From Porticoccaceae bacterium (GTDB lineage: Bacteria > Pseudomonadota > Gammaproteobacteria > Pseudomonadales > Porticoccaceae), in assembly GCA_018069525.1 (NCBI GenBank), contig JAGPUQ010000026.1, forward strand, positions 1-64,000: 64,000 bases of DNA, written 5' to 3'. Shown here one piece after another: positions 1 through 8,337 of this stretch. Below the pieces are notes generated by a model. That model was not told the origin of the DNA and did no database searches. It was given only the letters and a program-made list of their open reading frames with translations. Position 1 is the first letter of the stretch. Every line of letters begins with the position of its first letter. A program made the position numbers and the translations under genes.

Positions 1-175
1 TACCACAATCCCGACTATAGCTCGGCTATAACTCAACTATAGCCCCGCGCGATCACCGCATTGCAATTCAGTAGAGGGCTGCCTATTATCGTCTCAATGC
101 ATTATTCGCGGCTTGCTTAACTTTACTTGCATCCGCAGCAAGTCCCACCGCAGGTCTTACTTTGACCGACACTAA

Positions 176-193
176 ATGACCAAGCTTAAATGA
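176..193 (+). promoter_or_regulatory. Five-codon upstream mini-ORF overlapping the first thioesterase start
   Basis: An ATG at 176 opens a five-codon frame (MTKLK) whose TGA stop (191-193) overlaps the ATG at 190 of the next gene. The two ATGs lie in a 14-bp near-repeat built on taaatgacc. The overlap could couple translation, or the repeat may be a chance duplication of the start region. The overlap is seen; function is inferred. Confidence 0.3.
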
Positions 194-744
194 CCGACAC
201 CAAGTTGTTAAAAAAAATTTTGGAGTTTCGCTCCAAACCGGAAAACCAGTCACCCCACGGTAATTTCCTGGACTTAAAAATTCTCGATGTATCGTCAGGA
301 AAATCATTGGTGCAAGTGCCCTACAATACCGCCCTGGCCGGTAATGCCACCACGGGTATTCTTCACGGCGGCGTCATTACCACCACCCTCGATGCCGCCT
401 GCGGGGTCGCGGTCATCGCTGCCCTGGCGCGCCAAACTGCTATTGCGACGCTGGATTTACGCATCGACTACTTAAAACCGGCAACACCGGGCCTCGCAGT
501 CACCGCCTCCGGGCACTGCTACAAAGTCGCCAAAGATGTGTGCTTTGTGCGCGGCCTGGCCTATCACCACGACCCCGAGGACCCCATCGCCAACTGCACC
601 GCGACCTTTATGGTGACCGGAACCCCGATGGGTAAAACCCCTCTAGGTAAAACTCAAGCCTCGACAGGCACGACCCAGGCCCCGGCAGGCATGAAAAACA
701 CCGAGCAATCCACGCCAAAATCGGCCGCGGAGGATCGCCGATGA
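190..744 (+). CDS. PaaI family hotdog thioesterase with repetitive C-terminal tail
   Basis: Probable cytoplasmic acyl-CoA thioesterase of the hotdog-fold PaaI family, hydrolysing acyl-CoA to free acid and CoA. The family signature G-x-x-H-G-G is at residues 57-61, followed by Asp68. The hotdog domain ends near residue 140. The last 40 or so residues are a low-complexity tail with near-repeats (GKTP/GKTQ, then two Thr/Ala/Gly-rich copies), unusual for a family that normally ends around 140-150 residues. The stop overlaps the ATG of the next thioesterase, so the two are translationally coupled and may form a mixed pair. Substrate is not predictable. Confidence 0.85.
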   Translation: MTDTKLLKKILEFRSKPENQSPHGNFLDLKILDVSSGKSLVQVPYNTALAGNATTGILHGGVITTTLDAACGVAVIAALARQTAIATLDLRIDYLKPATPGLAVTASGHCYKVAKDVCFVRGLAYHHDPEDPIANCTATFMVTGTPMGKTPLGKTQASTGTTQAPAGMKNTEQSTPKSAAEDRR

Positions 745-1172
745 ACATTGTGGAATTGGTACGCCAGGCTAAAGCCAGCAATGATTTCGGCGTATTGTCC
801 GAGGGCATCCCCTATATGAAGACCCTCAGCATCAGCGCCAGCGAACGCCAGGGCCTGCTCACCACCCAGCTCGATGCCGACACCTTACATACCGGTAACC
901 CCTGGTTGCCGGCGCTGCACGGTGGCGTCATTGGTGGCTTACTGGAAACCGCGGCTATTTTGCAACTGTGCCACGACCAGGAAACCGATAATTTACCAAA
1001 ACCCATTAATATTACCGTGGATTATTTGCGTTCCGGGCGCATCGTGCCCACCTACGCCGAGGCTGTGGTTACTAAACACGGGCGACGGGTTGCCAATGTA
1101 CAGGCCACTTGCTGGCAGGACGATAGAAACAAACCCATCGCCACACTATTTGGCCATTTTTTAATGAGTTAA
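741..1172 (+). CDS. PaaI family hotdog thioesterase
   Basis: Second PaaI-type thioesterase, 143 residues, the usual family length. The HGG motif is at residues 60-62 with Glu69 where the upstream paralogue has Asp68. It overlaps the previous gene by four bases (ATGA), so it is co-translated. Both genes precede three esterases on the same strand, so the set may handle CoA thioesters and oxygen esters from one catabolic route; that link is an inference from position. The substrate is unknown. Confidence 0.85.
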   Translation: MNIVELVRQAKASNDFGVLSEGIPYMKTLSISASERQGLLTTQLDADTLHTGNPWLPALHGGVIGGLLETAAILQLCHDQETDNLPKPINITVDYLRSGRIVPTYAEAVVTKHGRRVANVQATCWQDDRNKPIATLFGHFLMS

Positions 1173-1244
1173 TGTTATAGCCGACGATTAACTGAAAATT
1201 TCAACACCAACAAAATTTAAAACCACAATAAGCAGGAAACCGAT

Positions 1245-2183
1245 ATGAACCTCGATCCCCAATCCGCCGCCATTCTCAAACTGGTTAACGAAAGCGATGC
1301 CCCTGCCCTCGGCGAAGGTACGGTACAGGAAGGCCGAGATGGCTTTGCCCAGATGACAGACATGCTCGGCGTCGAAGCGCCACCGGTACAAACTATTCGT
1401 GAAATTCAAATCCCCGGCCCCAACGGCGACATTCGCAGTATCGTCATTACTCCGAACACCACCCAAACAGGCCCGTTACCGATATTTATTTACTACCACG
1501 GCGGCGGCTGGGTCATCGGCAGTCCCGAGACCCACAAAGCGGAAGCCTGTTACTACGCCAATAAAGCCGAATGCATTGTTATCCTGCCCGACTACCGCCT
1601 GGCACCGGAACATGCCTTTCCCGCCGCACCACAAGACAGCTACGCCGTTCTGCAATGGGCCTCGACTAACGCAGACACTATAGGCGGTGATGCCTCCCGC
1701 ATAGCTGTGGGCGGCGATAGCGCAGGCGGAAACCTTGCCGCGGTGGTGTCACAAATGGCCCGCGATCACAACGGCCCTGCTATTGCCTTGCAGTTACTCA
1801 TCTATCCGGTCACCCGCATGGGCACGGCGACTCAGTCCTACGAAGATTTTAAAGAGGGCTATTTTCTTACCGCTGTGGCCATGAACTGGTTTTTTGATCA
1901 CTACCTAACTCAACCCGGCGACTGGGACGACTTGCTCGCCTCCCCCTTACTCGCGACTAATTTAAGCGGCCTGCCCCCCGCCTACGTGGTGACTGCGGGT
2001 TTTGATCCCCTGAGGGATGAGGGCAAAGCCTATGCCGACAAATTAAAAGCCGCTGGCGTGCCCACAGAGTACATCTGTTACGAACACCAAATCCACGGTT
2101 TTACCTCTCTCGCTGGCGCAGTAGATGAAGCTCGGGAGTTTTTAGATAAGGCTTCTGCTGCTTTACGTAAAGCTTTTTCTTAA
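1245..2183 (+). CDS. Alpha/beta hydrolase, hormone-sensitive lipase family (first of three)
   Basis: Carboxylesterase of the HSL (bacterial lipase family IV) group. The oxyanion-hole motif HGGGW is at residues 85-89 and the nucleophile elbow GDSAGG at 157-162 with Ser159. The acid is Asp254 in FDPLRDEG and the base His284 in HQIHGF, so the triad is complete. No signal peptide is seen, so it is cytoplasmic. An AGGAAA ribosome site precedes the ATG. It is 312 residues long, typical of the family. It is the most divergent of the three adjacent esterases. Short- to medium-chain esters or lactones are plausible substrates. Confidence 0.92.
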   Translation: MNLDPQSAAILKLVNESDAPALGEGTVQEGRDGFAQMTDMLGVEAPPVQTIREIQIPGPNGDIRSIVITPNTTQTGPLPIFIYYHGGGWVIGSPETHKAEACYYANKAECIVILPDYRLAPEHAFPAAPQDSYAVLQWASTNADTIGGDASRIAVGGDSAGGNLAAVVSQMARDHNGPAIALQLLIYPVTRMGTATQSYEDFKEGYFLTAVAMNWFFDHYLTQPGDWDDLLASPLLATNLSGLPPAYVVTAGFDPLRDEGKAYADKLKAAGVPTEYICYEHQIHGFTSLAGAVDEAREFLDKASAALRKAFS

Positions 2184-2232
2184 CAGCCATTACTGAAAAA
2201 AATATCAACTATCTACTCTCTAAGGAAACTCC

Positions 2233-3126
2233 ATGTCGCAGGCTCAACTGGACAAACTACTTAAAATTTTAGAACGCCAACCACCGCTCGGCGCACAGCC
2301 CTTAGCGCAGGAACGCGCCAATCTGGACGAAGGTGGTGCGCGCTTTGTCGTGCCCGACGATGTCACTCTCACGCCAGTGGATGTGGACGGAGTTCCCGGT
2401 GAATACCTGATCGCGCCCGAGGCCGACGACAAACGTGTGGTGTTATATCTCCACGGCGGCGGTTATGTGATCGGTTCCATTAAGAGCCATCGCTACTTGA
2501 TGCAAAATATTTCGCGGCAATCGGGTGCGCGCACTCTCGGTTTGGACTACCGACTGGCCCCGGAACATCCCTTTCCCGCCGCAGTTGAAGATGCCAGCAA
2601 AGCCTATCGCTGGCTGCTGGATCAAGGCTACGAACCGCATAATATCGCTATTGCCGGAGATTCCGCTGGCGGCGGTTTAACTCTGGCGACGCTGGTTAAG
2701 CTGCGCGACGAGGGTATCCCACTCCCCGCTGCGGGTGTGCTGATCTCCCCCTGGGCAGACCTCACTGGCGAAGCCGGCTCAGTCATATCTCGGGCCGACA
2801 GTGACCCTATGGTGGCCGCCGAGGGACTCTTTAGCCTGGCGGGTAAATACCTGAACGGTGAAGACGCCAAAAACCCGCTAGCCTCCCCAGTATTTTCCGA
2901 CCTCAGTGGTTTACCGCCACTGTTGGTTCACGTCGGCGGACGGGAAATTCTCTACGACGATGCCATCACCGTGGTCAACAAGGCCAAAGCGGCGGGCGTG
3001 GAAGTTGAGCTGCTGGACGAGGCAGAGATGTTCCACGTTTGGCATGCCTTTTCGCCCATGCTCGACGAAGCCCAGGAAGCCATTGATCAAATCGGTAGCT
3101 GGCTAAAAACTAAACTTAATAACTAA
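2233..3126 (+). CDS. Alpha/beta hydrolase, HSL family (second of three)
   Basis: Cytoplasmic HSL-family esterase of 297 residues. HGGGY is at 74-78 and GDSAGG at 142-147 with Ser144; the acid is Asp242 or Asp243 in REILYDD and the base is His268 in FHVWH. An AAGGAAA ribosome site sits just before the ATG. It closely resembles the next gene (shared LYLHGGGYVIGSI, LDYRLAPE and FHVWH/VHVWH blocks), so the two look like a tandem duplication. The sequence resembles enzymes annotated as epsilon-lactone hydrolases, which would suit a Baeyer-Villiger product, but this is inference. Confidence 0.92.
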   Translation: MSQAQLDKLLKILERQPPLGAQPLAQERANLDEGGARFVVPDDVTLTPVDVDGVPGEYLIAPEADDKRVVLYLHGGGYVIGSIKSHRYLMQNISRQSGARTLGLDYRLAPEHPFPAAVEDASKAYRWLLDQGYEPHNIAIAGDSAGGGLTLATLVKLRDEGIPLPAAGVLISPWADLTGEAGSVISRADSDPMVAAEGLFSLAGKYLNGEDAKNPLASPVFSDLSGLPPLLVHVGGREILYDDAITVVNKAKAAGVEVELLDEAEMFHVWHAFSPMLDEAQEAIDQIGSWLKTKLNN

Positions 3127-3183
3127 AAAATAAAATAACTAACAAACGACATTAGTAACAAAAACAAATAATGAGTTATTGAT

Positions 3184-4095
3184 ATGGCTAGTCCCGAAAG
3201 TAAAAAATTATTGTCCCTGCTGTGGAAAAATTATCCCGGTCCATCTAATTACGAGATGATGAAGGACAAGGTCGAAAAGATGCGCAGTAATTTTGTGCGG
3301 GCCACCAAAAATTTTGCTGTTCCACCGCAGGACACCGAAGTAACATCGGTAGATGTCGACGGCATTCCGGCGGAGTGGGTGTGCGCCCCCGGCGTCGATC
3401 AGGATCGCGTACTTTTATACTTGCACGGCGGCGGCTACGTGATCGGTTCCATTCACACCCACAAAGGTTTGATTGCTAGCCTCTCCAAATCGGCCAACTG
3501 CCGCGCACTCGCCCTGGACTATCGCCTCGCCCCGGAAACCCTGTATCCCGGTGCCGTGGAAGATGCCACTAAAGCTTATCGCTGGTTATTGGCTGAAGGT
3601 TACGAGGCCAACAAAATTACCATTTCCGGTGATTCCGCCGGTGGTGGTTTAACGCTCGCCACCTTAATGGCGCTACGGGATGCAGGCGACCCTATGCCCG
3701 CTGCTGCCGCGCCGATTTCGCCCTGGACTGACCTTGAAGGTACGGGAGAATCGATGACAAGCAAGGTCGATGTCGATCCGATGGTGGAACCCGGTGGATT
3801 GATGGGCATGGCCAAAATTTATCTGGGCGACGCCGATCCCAAACAAGCCACCGCTTCGCCTTTGCACGGCGATTACACTGGCTTGCCGCCGCTGTTGATT
3901 CAGGTCGGTGGACTGGAGACTCTACTGGACGACGCCACCCGGGTAGATGCAAAGGCACGTGCGGCGGGGGTTGATGTAACTCTGGAAGTTTGGCCCGATA
4001 TGGTTCACGTCTGGCATTTATTTGCGCCGATGGTGCCGGAGAGTCGCGAGGCCATCGCTAAGATTGGCCAATTTCTTATTAAGCACAGCGCTTAG
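3184..4095 (+). CDS. Alpha/beta hydrolase, HSL family (third of three)
   Basis: 303-residue esterase paralogous to the preceding gene. HGGGY is at 81-85, GDSAGG at 149-154 with Ser151, the acid at Asp249 or Asp250 (ETLLDD), and the base at His275 in VHVWH. No export signal is visible. The ribosome site is weak, and the 57-base gap from the upstream gene is AT-rich and mildly repetitive. The stop codon lies inside one arm of an inverted repeat that may stabilise or end the transcript. Substrate is unknown; three esterases in a row suggest divergence after duplication. Confidence 0.92.
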   Translation: MASPESKKLLSLLWKNYPGPSNYEMMKDKVEKMRSNFVRATKNFAVPPQDTEVTSVDVDGIPAEWVCAPGVDQDRVLLYLHGGGYVIGSIHTHKGLIASLSKSANCRALALDYRLAPETLYPGAVEDATKAYRWLLAEGYEANKITISGDSAGGGLTLATLMALRDAGDPMPAAAAPISPWTDLEGTGESMTSKVDVDPMVEPGGLMGMAKIYLGDADPKQATASPLHGDYTGLPPLLIQVGGLETLLDDATRVDAKARAAGVDVTLEVWPDMVHVWHLFAPMVPESREAIAKIGQFLIKHSA

Positions 4096-4137
4096 AGCTA
4101 CATATTGATACTTACGCCCCTGCGCTCTAGCGCTGTG
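4084..4137. repeat. Inverted repeat spanning the stop codon of the third esterase
   Basis: Arms 4084-4098 and 4124-4137 pair over 14 bp with a single-base bulge, with a 25-base loop. The esterase stop codon (4093-4095) lies within the first arm. No T-run follows, so this is not a standard intrinsic terminator. It may be a 3' stabilising hairpin for converging transcripts. Confidence 0.5.
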
Positions 4138-4155
4138 TTCTAGTTCGCGGCAGGG

Positions 4156-4404
4156 TTATTGCGCTTCACCTGCGACCTTTTGCCAGTTCTCGAATTCGCG
4201 CTTGGGTAGCAGGCTGCAACTCTCAGTGTCCTCGTCAAAAGTAATCAACACCTTGCCCTGAGTAATTTGTCTGCGCACCTGGGCCACCTTGCCTTCAAGA
4301 TCAAATTCGCCATGCCCGTAGTCGGTGCCTTCGCGAGTGATAAAATCTTCGATCAAGGCCGTTAGTAGCTCTTCATTCAAGTGCTCGGGAGGAACAACGA
4401 TCAC
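4156..4404 (-). CDS. yheU: YheU family protein
   Basis: 82-residue member of the YheU family (UPF0270), small cytoplasmic gammaproteobacterial proteins of unknown function. Recognisable family features are the start IVVPPEHL, the central REGTDYG block and the KVAQVRRQI segment. It starts with GTG at 4404, overlapping the TGA of the upstream methyltransferase by four bases (GTGA), so translation is coupled. Nothing in the sequence shows what it does. Confidence 0.85.
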   Translation of the reverse strand: MIVVPPEHLNEELLTALIEDFITREGTDYGHGEFDLEGKVAQVRRQITQGKVLITFDEDTESCSLLPKREFENWQKVAGEAQ

Positions 4405-5267
4405 TGAGTCACTGGCTCCGACTGGTTCGCATCTGGTTTTTTGAAGCGCAATGTCATTCGATCACTTTCTCCAATAGTCAGATACTTTTCCCGGTCTTTT
4501 TCTTTTAAGCGCAGACTCGGCGGCAAAGTCCATACGCCTTCGGGGTGATCGGCCGAATCCTTCAGATTGGCGTTGAGATCACTGCGCCCATCGAGGACAA
4601 AACCCGCCTGTTCGGCCAGCTCAATCACGTAGGCTTCGGTCATATAGCCGCTGGTTTTCATGGTTTCCCAATCGGTATCGGCGGGAGCGCGGTGTTCCAC
4701 CACGCCCAGTATGCCACCGGGTTTTAATGTATTAAAAAACAATTCAAAGGCCTTCGCTTCGCTTTTTGAACGCAGCCAGTTGTGTACATTCCTAAACGTC
4801 AGCACCCGGTCAGCACTACTCTCGGGCACGCCTAGCGCACCATTTGTCGGGTCGAAATCCACCATCGTCGTCGTTGGGTAGACCGTCGGATTGGCCGTCA
4901 GTTTTTCAGCAAAAGCGGTTCGCACATCGCGATAATATTTGGGCGTACCCACCATTGGAAATTGTGCGGCATAGAGTTTGCCCGATTCCAGATACGGTCC
5001 CAAAATTTCGGTGTACCACCCTCCCCCGGGCCAAATTTCGACCACCGTCATATCGGGGCGCACACCAAAAAACGCTAGCGTTTCGGCAGGGTGGCGATAC
5101 TGATCCCGTGCTATCCAGGCGGACGTTCGCTGTGTCCCAGCTAAAATATCGGCGGGAATAAGCGCGCTGCCACCCTCCTCCTCTGCCGTTAAAGCCGCTG
5201 AGCCAGTCAGCAAACCTAGTCCAATAACTATGGGTAATAATATCCGCTGTATATTGTTAATCATCAT
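4401..5267 (-). CDS. Exported class I SAM-dependent methyltransferase-like protein (COG4798 type)
   Basis: 288-residue protein with an N-terminal signal peptide (hydrophobic stretch about residues 8-24) followed by a Rossmann methyltransferase fold. Motif I is the unusual glycine-tryptophan version in VVEIWPGGGWYTE; VLTFRNVHNWL and GGILGVVEHR are later motifs. It resembles COG4798 predicted methyltransferases. The ATG at 5267 is chosen because AGGGAGG lies 5-6 bases upstream and the signal peptide begins there; a longer frame reaches 5351. Export of a SAM-dependent enzyme is odd, because SAM is cytoplasmic, so the true activity is uncertain. It is coupled to yheU. Confidence 0.8.
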   Translation of the reverse strand: MMINNIQRILLPIVIGLGLLTGSAALTAEEEGGSALIPADILAGTQRTSAWIARDQYRHPAETLAFFGVRPDMTVVEIWPGGGWYTEILGPYLESGKLYAAQFPMVGTPKYYRDVRTAFAEKLTANPTVYPTTTMVDFDPTNGALGVPESSADRVLTFRNVHNWLRSKSEAKAFELFFNTLKPGGILGVVEHRAPADTDWETMKTSGYMTEAYVIELAEQAGFVLDGRSDLNANLKDSADHPEGVWTLPPSLRLKEKDREKYLTIGESDRMTLRFKKPDANQSEPVTQ

Positions 5268-5581
5268 GTAGCCTCCCTTACTCGTCGATCCGCGTTGATT
5301 ACCTGCTGCCATAACTGCCTTTACTATGCCCCGATGTTGGACACCGCACAACAGGAAATATCCCCGGGTGGCGCGAACTTTATGTTTTTAAGTCGCTTAA
5401 CGCCATGATCTCCACGGTCACCCCACCGTCAGATCTGCAGGACATCGGTGTGGAGAAAAACCAGAGCACCCCCATTAGGTGGTTTAAAAAATCGGCTTGT
5501 TGGTTCGGATGTAGATCGGCTTGTAGATAAAGCCGCCGTCAAGCATGATACTGGCTCTCACATCACTCAGGAGCACGCCCG

Positions 5582-5824
5582 ATGAGCCAGCCAGTAAGAG
5601 CCTTAGATACCCCCTGCGCCGTTGAAGTAGAACAGGACAAATCCTATTTTTGGTGTTCCTGTGGGCAGAGTGGTAAACAACCCTTCTGCGACGGCTCACA
5701 TTCCGGCACCGACTTCACGCCCTTAAAATATACCGCCGAAGAATCAAAGACGCTTTATTTTTGTGGCTGCAAGGCTACCCAGAAGCAACCGCTCTGCGAT
5801 GGCAGCCATAAAAACGCGGTCTAG
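5582..5824 (+). CDS. CDGSH iron-sulfur domain protein, two domains
   Basis: 80-residue protein with two CDGSH (mitoNEET-like) motifs. The first uses Cys25, Cys27, Cys36 and His40; the second Cys61, Cys63, Cys72 and His76. Each three-Cys/one-His set is known to bind a 2Fe-2S cluster, so two clusters are expected, as in the small bacterial and MiNT-type proteins. It has no signal peptide. It starts a compact operon with the LLM oxidoreductase 18 bases downstream and modABC beyond. A role in electron transfer or cluster delivery to its neighbours is plausible but unproven. Confidence 0.93.
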   Translation: MSQPVRALDTPCAVEVEQDKSYFWCSCGQSGKQPFCDGSHSGTDFTPLKYTAEESKTLYFCGCKATQKQPLCDGSHKNAV

Positions 5825-5842
5825 AGTCTACGGAGCAGGTTT

Positions 5843-6739
5843 ATGCGCGACCCAGATCACCTCCCCATAAGCATGGGCAAACTGGGCATTTGGACCATGC
5901 TCGACAACTACCCTTATCAGGACTGCGTAGCGCTGGCTCAGAACGTCGAACAAAAAGGCTACGGCACGCTGTGGGTGCCGGAAGCGTTTGGCAGAGATCC
6001 CTTTGTTACGCTCACTTTGCTGGCCCGCGAAACTCAAAACATTAAACTCGCTACGGGTATCGCCAATATTTATGCCCGAGACCCGATGGCAATGAACGCG
6101 GCACGTAATTCACTGGATGAAATTTGTGGTGGACGACTAATTCTCGGTCTCGGCGTCTCTCATTCCGAAATTGTATCCCCTGTGCGCAAGCACGAATATG
6201 GCAAACCCCTTTCCACCATGCGCGCTTACCTCGAAGCCATGGAGCAAGCACCCTATCAAGCACCGGTCAGCGAACCTCGCAGCCCGGTTCTACTCGCCGC
6301 CTTACGTGAAAAAATGTTGGGCCTGGCTGGAGAACAAGCGGACGGCGCACATCCCTATTTTGTTACCACCGAACACACCGCTCGAGCACGTGAAATATTA
6401 GGACCGGATAAAATTCTGGCCCCGGAACAAAAAGTCCTATTGGTTAAAGATGCCGGTGAAGCACGATCCATCGCCCGCAAATTTATGACCCTCTACCTGG
6501 GCCTCCAAAACTACCGCAACAATTTATTAACGCTGGGTTTTAATGAAAGTGATTTCGAAGATGGCGGCAGCAACCGTTTAGTCGACGCCATTGTCGCCTG
6601 GGGCGACGAAACCACCATCCTGAAACGTATCGAAGAACACTGGCAGAACGGCGCAGATCACGTTTGTATTCAGCCCCTGCGACCCGACGGCGAACCAGGT
6701 TTCGACCCTAAAGCCATCGCCGCGTTTGCGCCGAATTAA
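5843..6739 (+). CDS. LLM class flavin-dependent oxidoreductase
   Basis: 298-residue luciferase-like TIM-barrel oxidoreductase. Visible family features are the LGIWT start strand, YGTLWVPEAFGRDPFV, the ATGIANIYARDPMAMNAAR core, and GGRLILGLGVSH. It resembles the group annotated as F420-dependent (MSMEG_4141-like), but most gammaproteobacteria lack F420, so FMN is more likely here. A GGAG ribosome site precedes the ATG. It lies between the CDGSH gene and modA, with only three bases before modA, so it should be co-transcribed with the molybdate importer. Substrate is unknown. Confidence 0.88.
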   Translation: MRDPDHLPISMGKLGIWTMLDNYPYQDCVALAQNVEQKGYGTLWVPEAFGRDPFVTLTLLARETQNIKLATGIANIYARDPMAMNAARNSLDEICGGRLILGLGVSHSEIVSPVRKHEYGKPLSTMRAYLEAMEQAPYQAPVSEPRSPVLLAALREKMLGLAGEQADGAHPYFVTTEHTARAREILGPDKILAPEQKVLLVKDAGEARSIARKFMTLYLGLQNYRNNLLTLGFNESDFEDGGSNRLVDAIVAWGDETTILKRIEEHWQNGADHVCIQPLRPDGEPGFDPKAIAAFAPN

Positions 6740-6742
6740 TCT

Positions 6743-7645
6743 ATGCAACCAGTCACGAAGCGTTCGGCGACCGGGAACTGGCTGACTACTACTCTCGGTA
6801 AACTACTTATTATTTTGCTATCGACATCGGCACTCACTGCTGTCGCCTTAGAACAAAAGCCTTTACGCGTCGCCACCGCGGCTAACTTTACCGCGACCTT
6901 GCGTGTGCTAGCCCAGCACTACCAAAACGAAACCGGAATCACCGTAGAGTTAAGTTCCGGCTCCAGCGGCAAGCTCTATGCACAAATCGTTCAGGGCGCA
7001 CCCTACGATGTATTTTTTTCCGCCGATGTGGAACGACCTCAAGGTTTAGAAGCTGCGGGACTAACGCTTAAAGATAGCCGCTTCACCTATGCTCTCGGTA
7101 GGCTGGTCTTATGGAGCCCTGATAAAAATTTAAATAACAAACCTCCGGCATTAAACGAAAACATAAACAATGCCACCAGTCTGGTAAGCGCCGCTTTAAA
7201 CAAAAGTCGATCCACCGAAAATTTTCGCTTTATTGCCCTGGCCAATCCGCGCCATGCACCCTATGGCAAAGCCGCACGGGAAGTGTTGCAAGCCAGCGGT
7301 GATTGGCAAACCTTGCAAAAAAACCAGCACCTGGTGATTGCTAGCAATGTCGCCCAGGCTCGGCAATTTACCGCCACCGGCAATGCGCAACTGGGCTTTG
7401 TCGCGCTATCCCAAATAATGCCAAACGCCAGTGAGGTTAGTTTGGAAAAGCACATACTAATAATCCCCGACTCCCTATACACACCCATCGAACAACAGGC
7501 AGTGATACTCAAACGCAGTACCCAACAAAATAACGCACTCGCCTTTATCAACTGGATTAAAAATAGCGCGAACGCCCGTGACATCATCGAGACAACAGGG
7601 TATAAAATCCCGTCTCTTTCACCACAGGCCAAACCCCACTCGTGA
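6743..7645 (+). CDS. modA: Molybdate ABC transporter, periplasmic binding protein
   Basis: ModA captures molybdate in the periplasm and delivers it to ModB. The 300-residue protein has a signal peptide with a hydrophobic core at about residues 18-35. Anion-binding features are the SSGSSGKLYAQI segment near residue 57, YDVFFSADVERP and ANPRHAPYGKAA. It starts three bases after the LLM oxidoreductase and its TGA overlaps the GTG of modB. Molybdate from this system would supply molybdenum-cofactor enzymes such as SoxC in this window. No ModE regulator or clear ModE site is visible. Confidence 0.95.
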   Translation: MQPVTKRSATGNWLTTTLGKLLIILLSTSALTAVALEQKPLRVATAANFTATLRVLAQHYQNETGITVELSSGSSGKLYAQIVQGAPYDVFFSADVERPQGLEAAGLTLKDSRFTYALGRLVLWSPDKNLNNKPPALNENINNATSLVSAALNKSRSTENFRFIALANPRHAPYGKAAREVLQASGDWQTLQKNQHLVIASNVAQARQFTATGNAQLGFVALSQIMPNASEVSLEKHILIIPDSLYTPIEQQAVILKRSTQQNNALAFINWIKNSANARDIIETTGYKIPSLSPQAKPHS

Positions 7646-8337
7646 TCTCCTGGCTTTCCAGCAGCGATGCCGGCGCACTGCTGCTGTCGTTAAAACTCGC
7701 CAGTATCAATACGCTACTGCTATTACTGTTGACCGCGCCACTGGCCTGGTGGTTGGCGCGCACCCGCTGTCGTCTACGCCCCGTTATCGAAGCCGTAGTG
7801 GCATTACCCTTGATCCTACCGCCCACCGTATTAGGCTTTTATTTATTGCTGTTCCTCGGCCCCAACGGCTGGGGAGGACAATTAATGCAATTACTCGGCG
7901 GCCACCCTTTGACCTTTAGCTTTGCCGGATTAGTCATCGCGTCGATGATCTACTCACTGCCCTTTGCGGTACAACCACTGCAAAATGCCTTTCAAAGCGC
8001 TGGCGGCCGCCATCTTGAAGTTGCCGCCACTTTGCGGGCCGGACCAGTGGATCGCTTTTTTTCGGTCACGCTGCCCCTCGCCCGACGCGGCATTATTACC
8101 GGAGCCGTACTGGTGTTTGCCCATACCCTGGGAGAGTTTGGCGTTATTTTAATGATCGGCGGTAATATCCCCGATGTCACTCAGGTAGCTTCCATTGCGA
8201 TTTACGACCACGTCGAAGCGCTCGACTACTCTGCCGCACATAGCCTTTCCATTACATTAGTCGCCATTGCCTTTACCTTACTGCTCGGTGTCTACACCTT
8301 AAATCGGCGCTTCCGTTTACTGGGATCCAACCCTTGA
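7642..8337 (+). CDS. modB: Molybdate ABC transporter permease
   Basis: 231-residue inner-membrane permease with five or so hydrophobic segments. The EAA loop that docks on the ATPase is LEVAATLRAGPVDRFFSVTLP near residues 128-150. It begins with GTG at 7642, overlapping the modA stop by four bases, and its own stop overlaps the start of modC. The MISWLSSSDAGALLLSLKLA start is typical of ModB. The three tightly overlapping mod genes imply fixed subunit stoichiometry by translational coupling. Confidence 0.95.
   Translation: MISWLSSSDAGALLLSLKLASINTLLLLLLTAPLAWWLARTRCRLRPVIEAVVALPLILPPTVLGFYLLLFLGPNGWGGQLMQLLGGHPLTFSFAGLVIASMIYSLPFAVQPLQNAFQSAGGRHLEVAATLRAGPVDRFFSVTLPLARRGIITGAVLVFAHTLGEFGVILMIGGNIPDVTQVASIAIYDHVEALDYSAAHSLSITLVAIAFTLLLGVYTLNRRFRLLGSNP

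Noticed and set aside
86..307. Minus-strand frame at the window start
   Set aside because: It overlaps the well-supported thioesterase in antisense and has low-quality composition.
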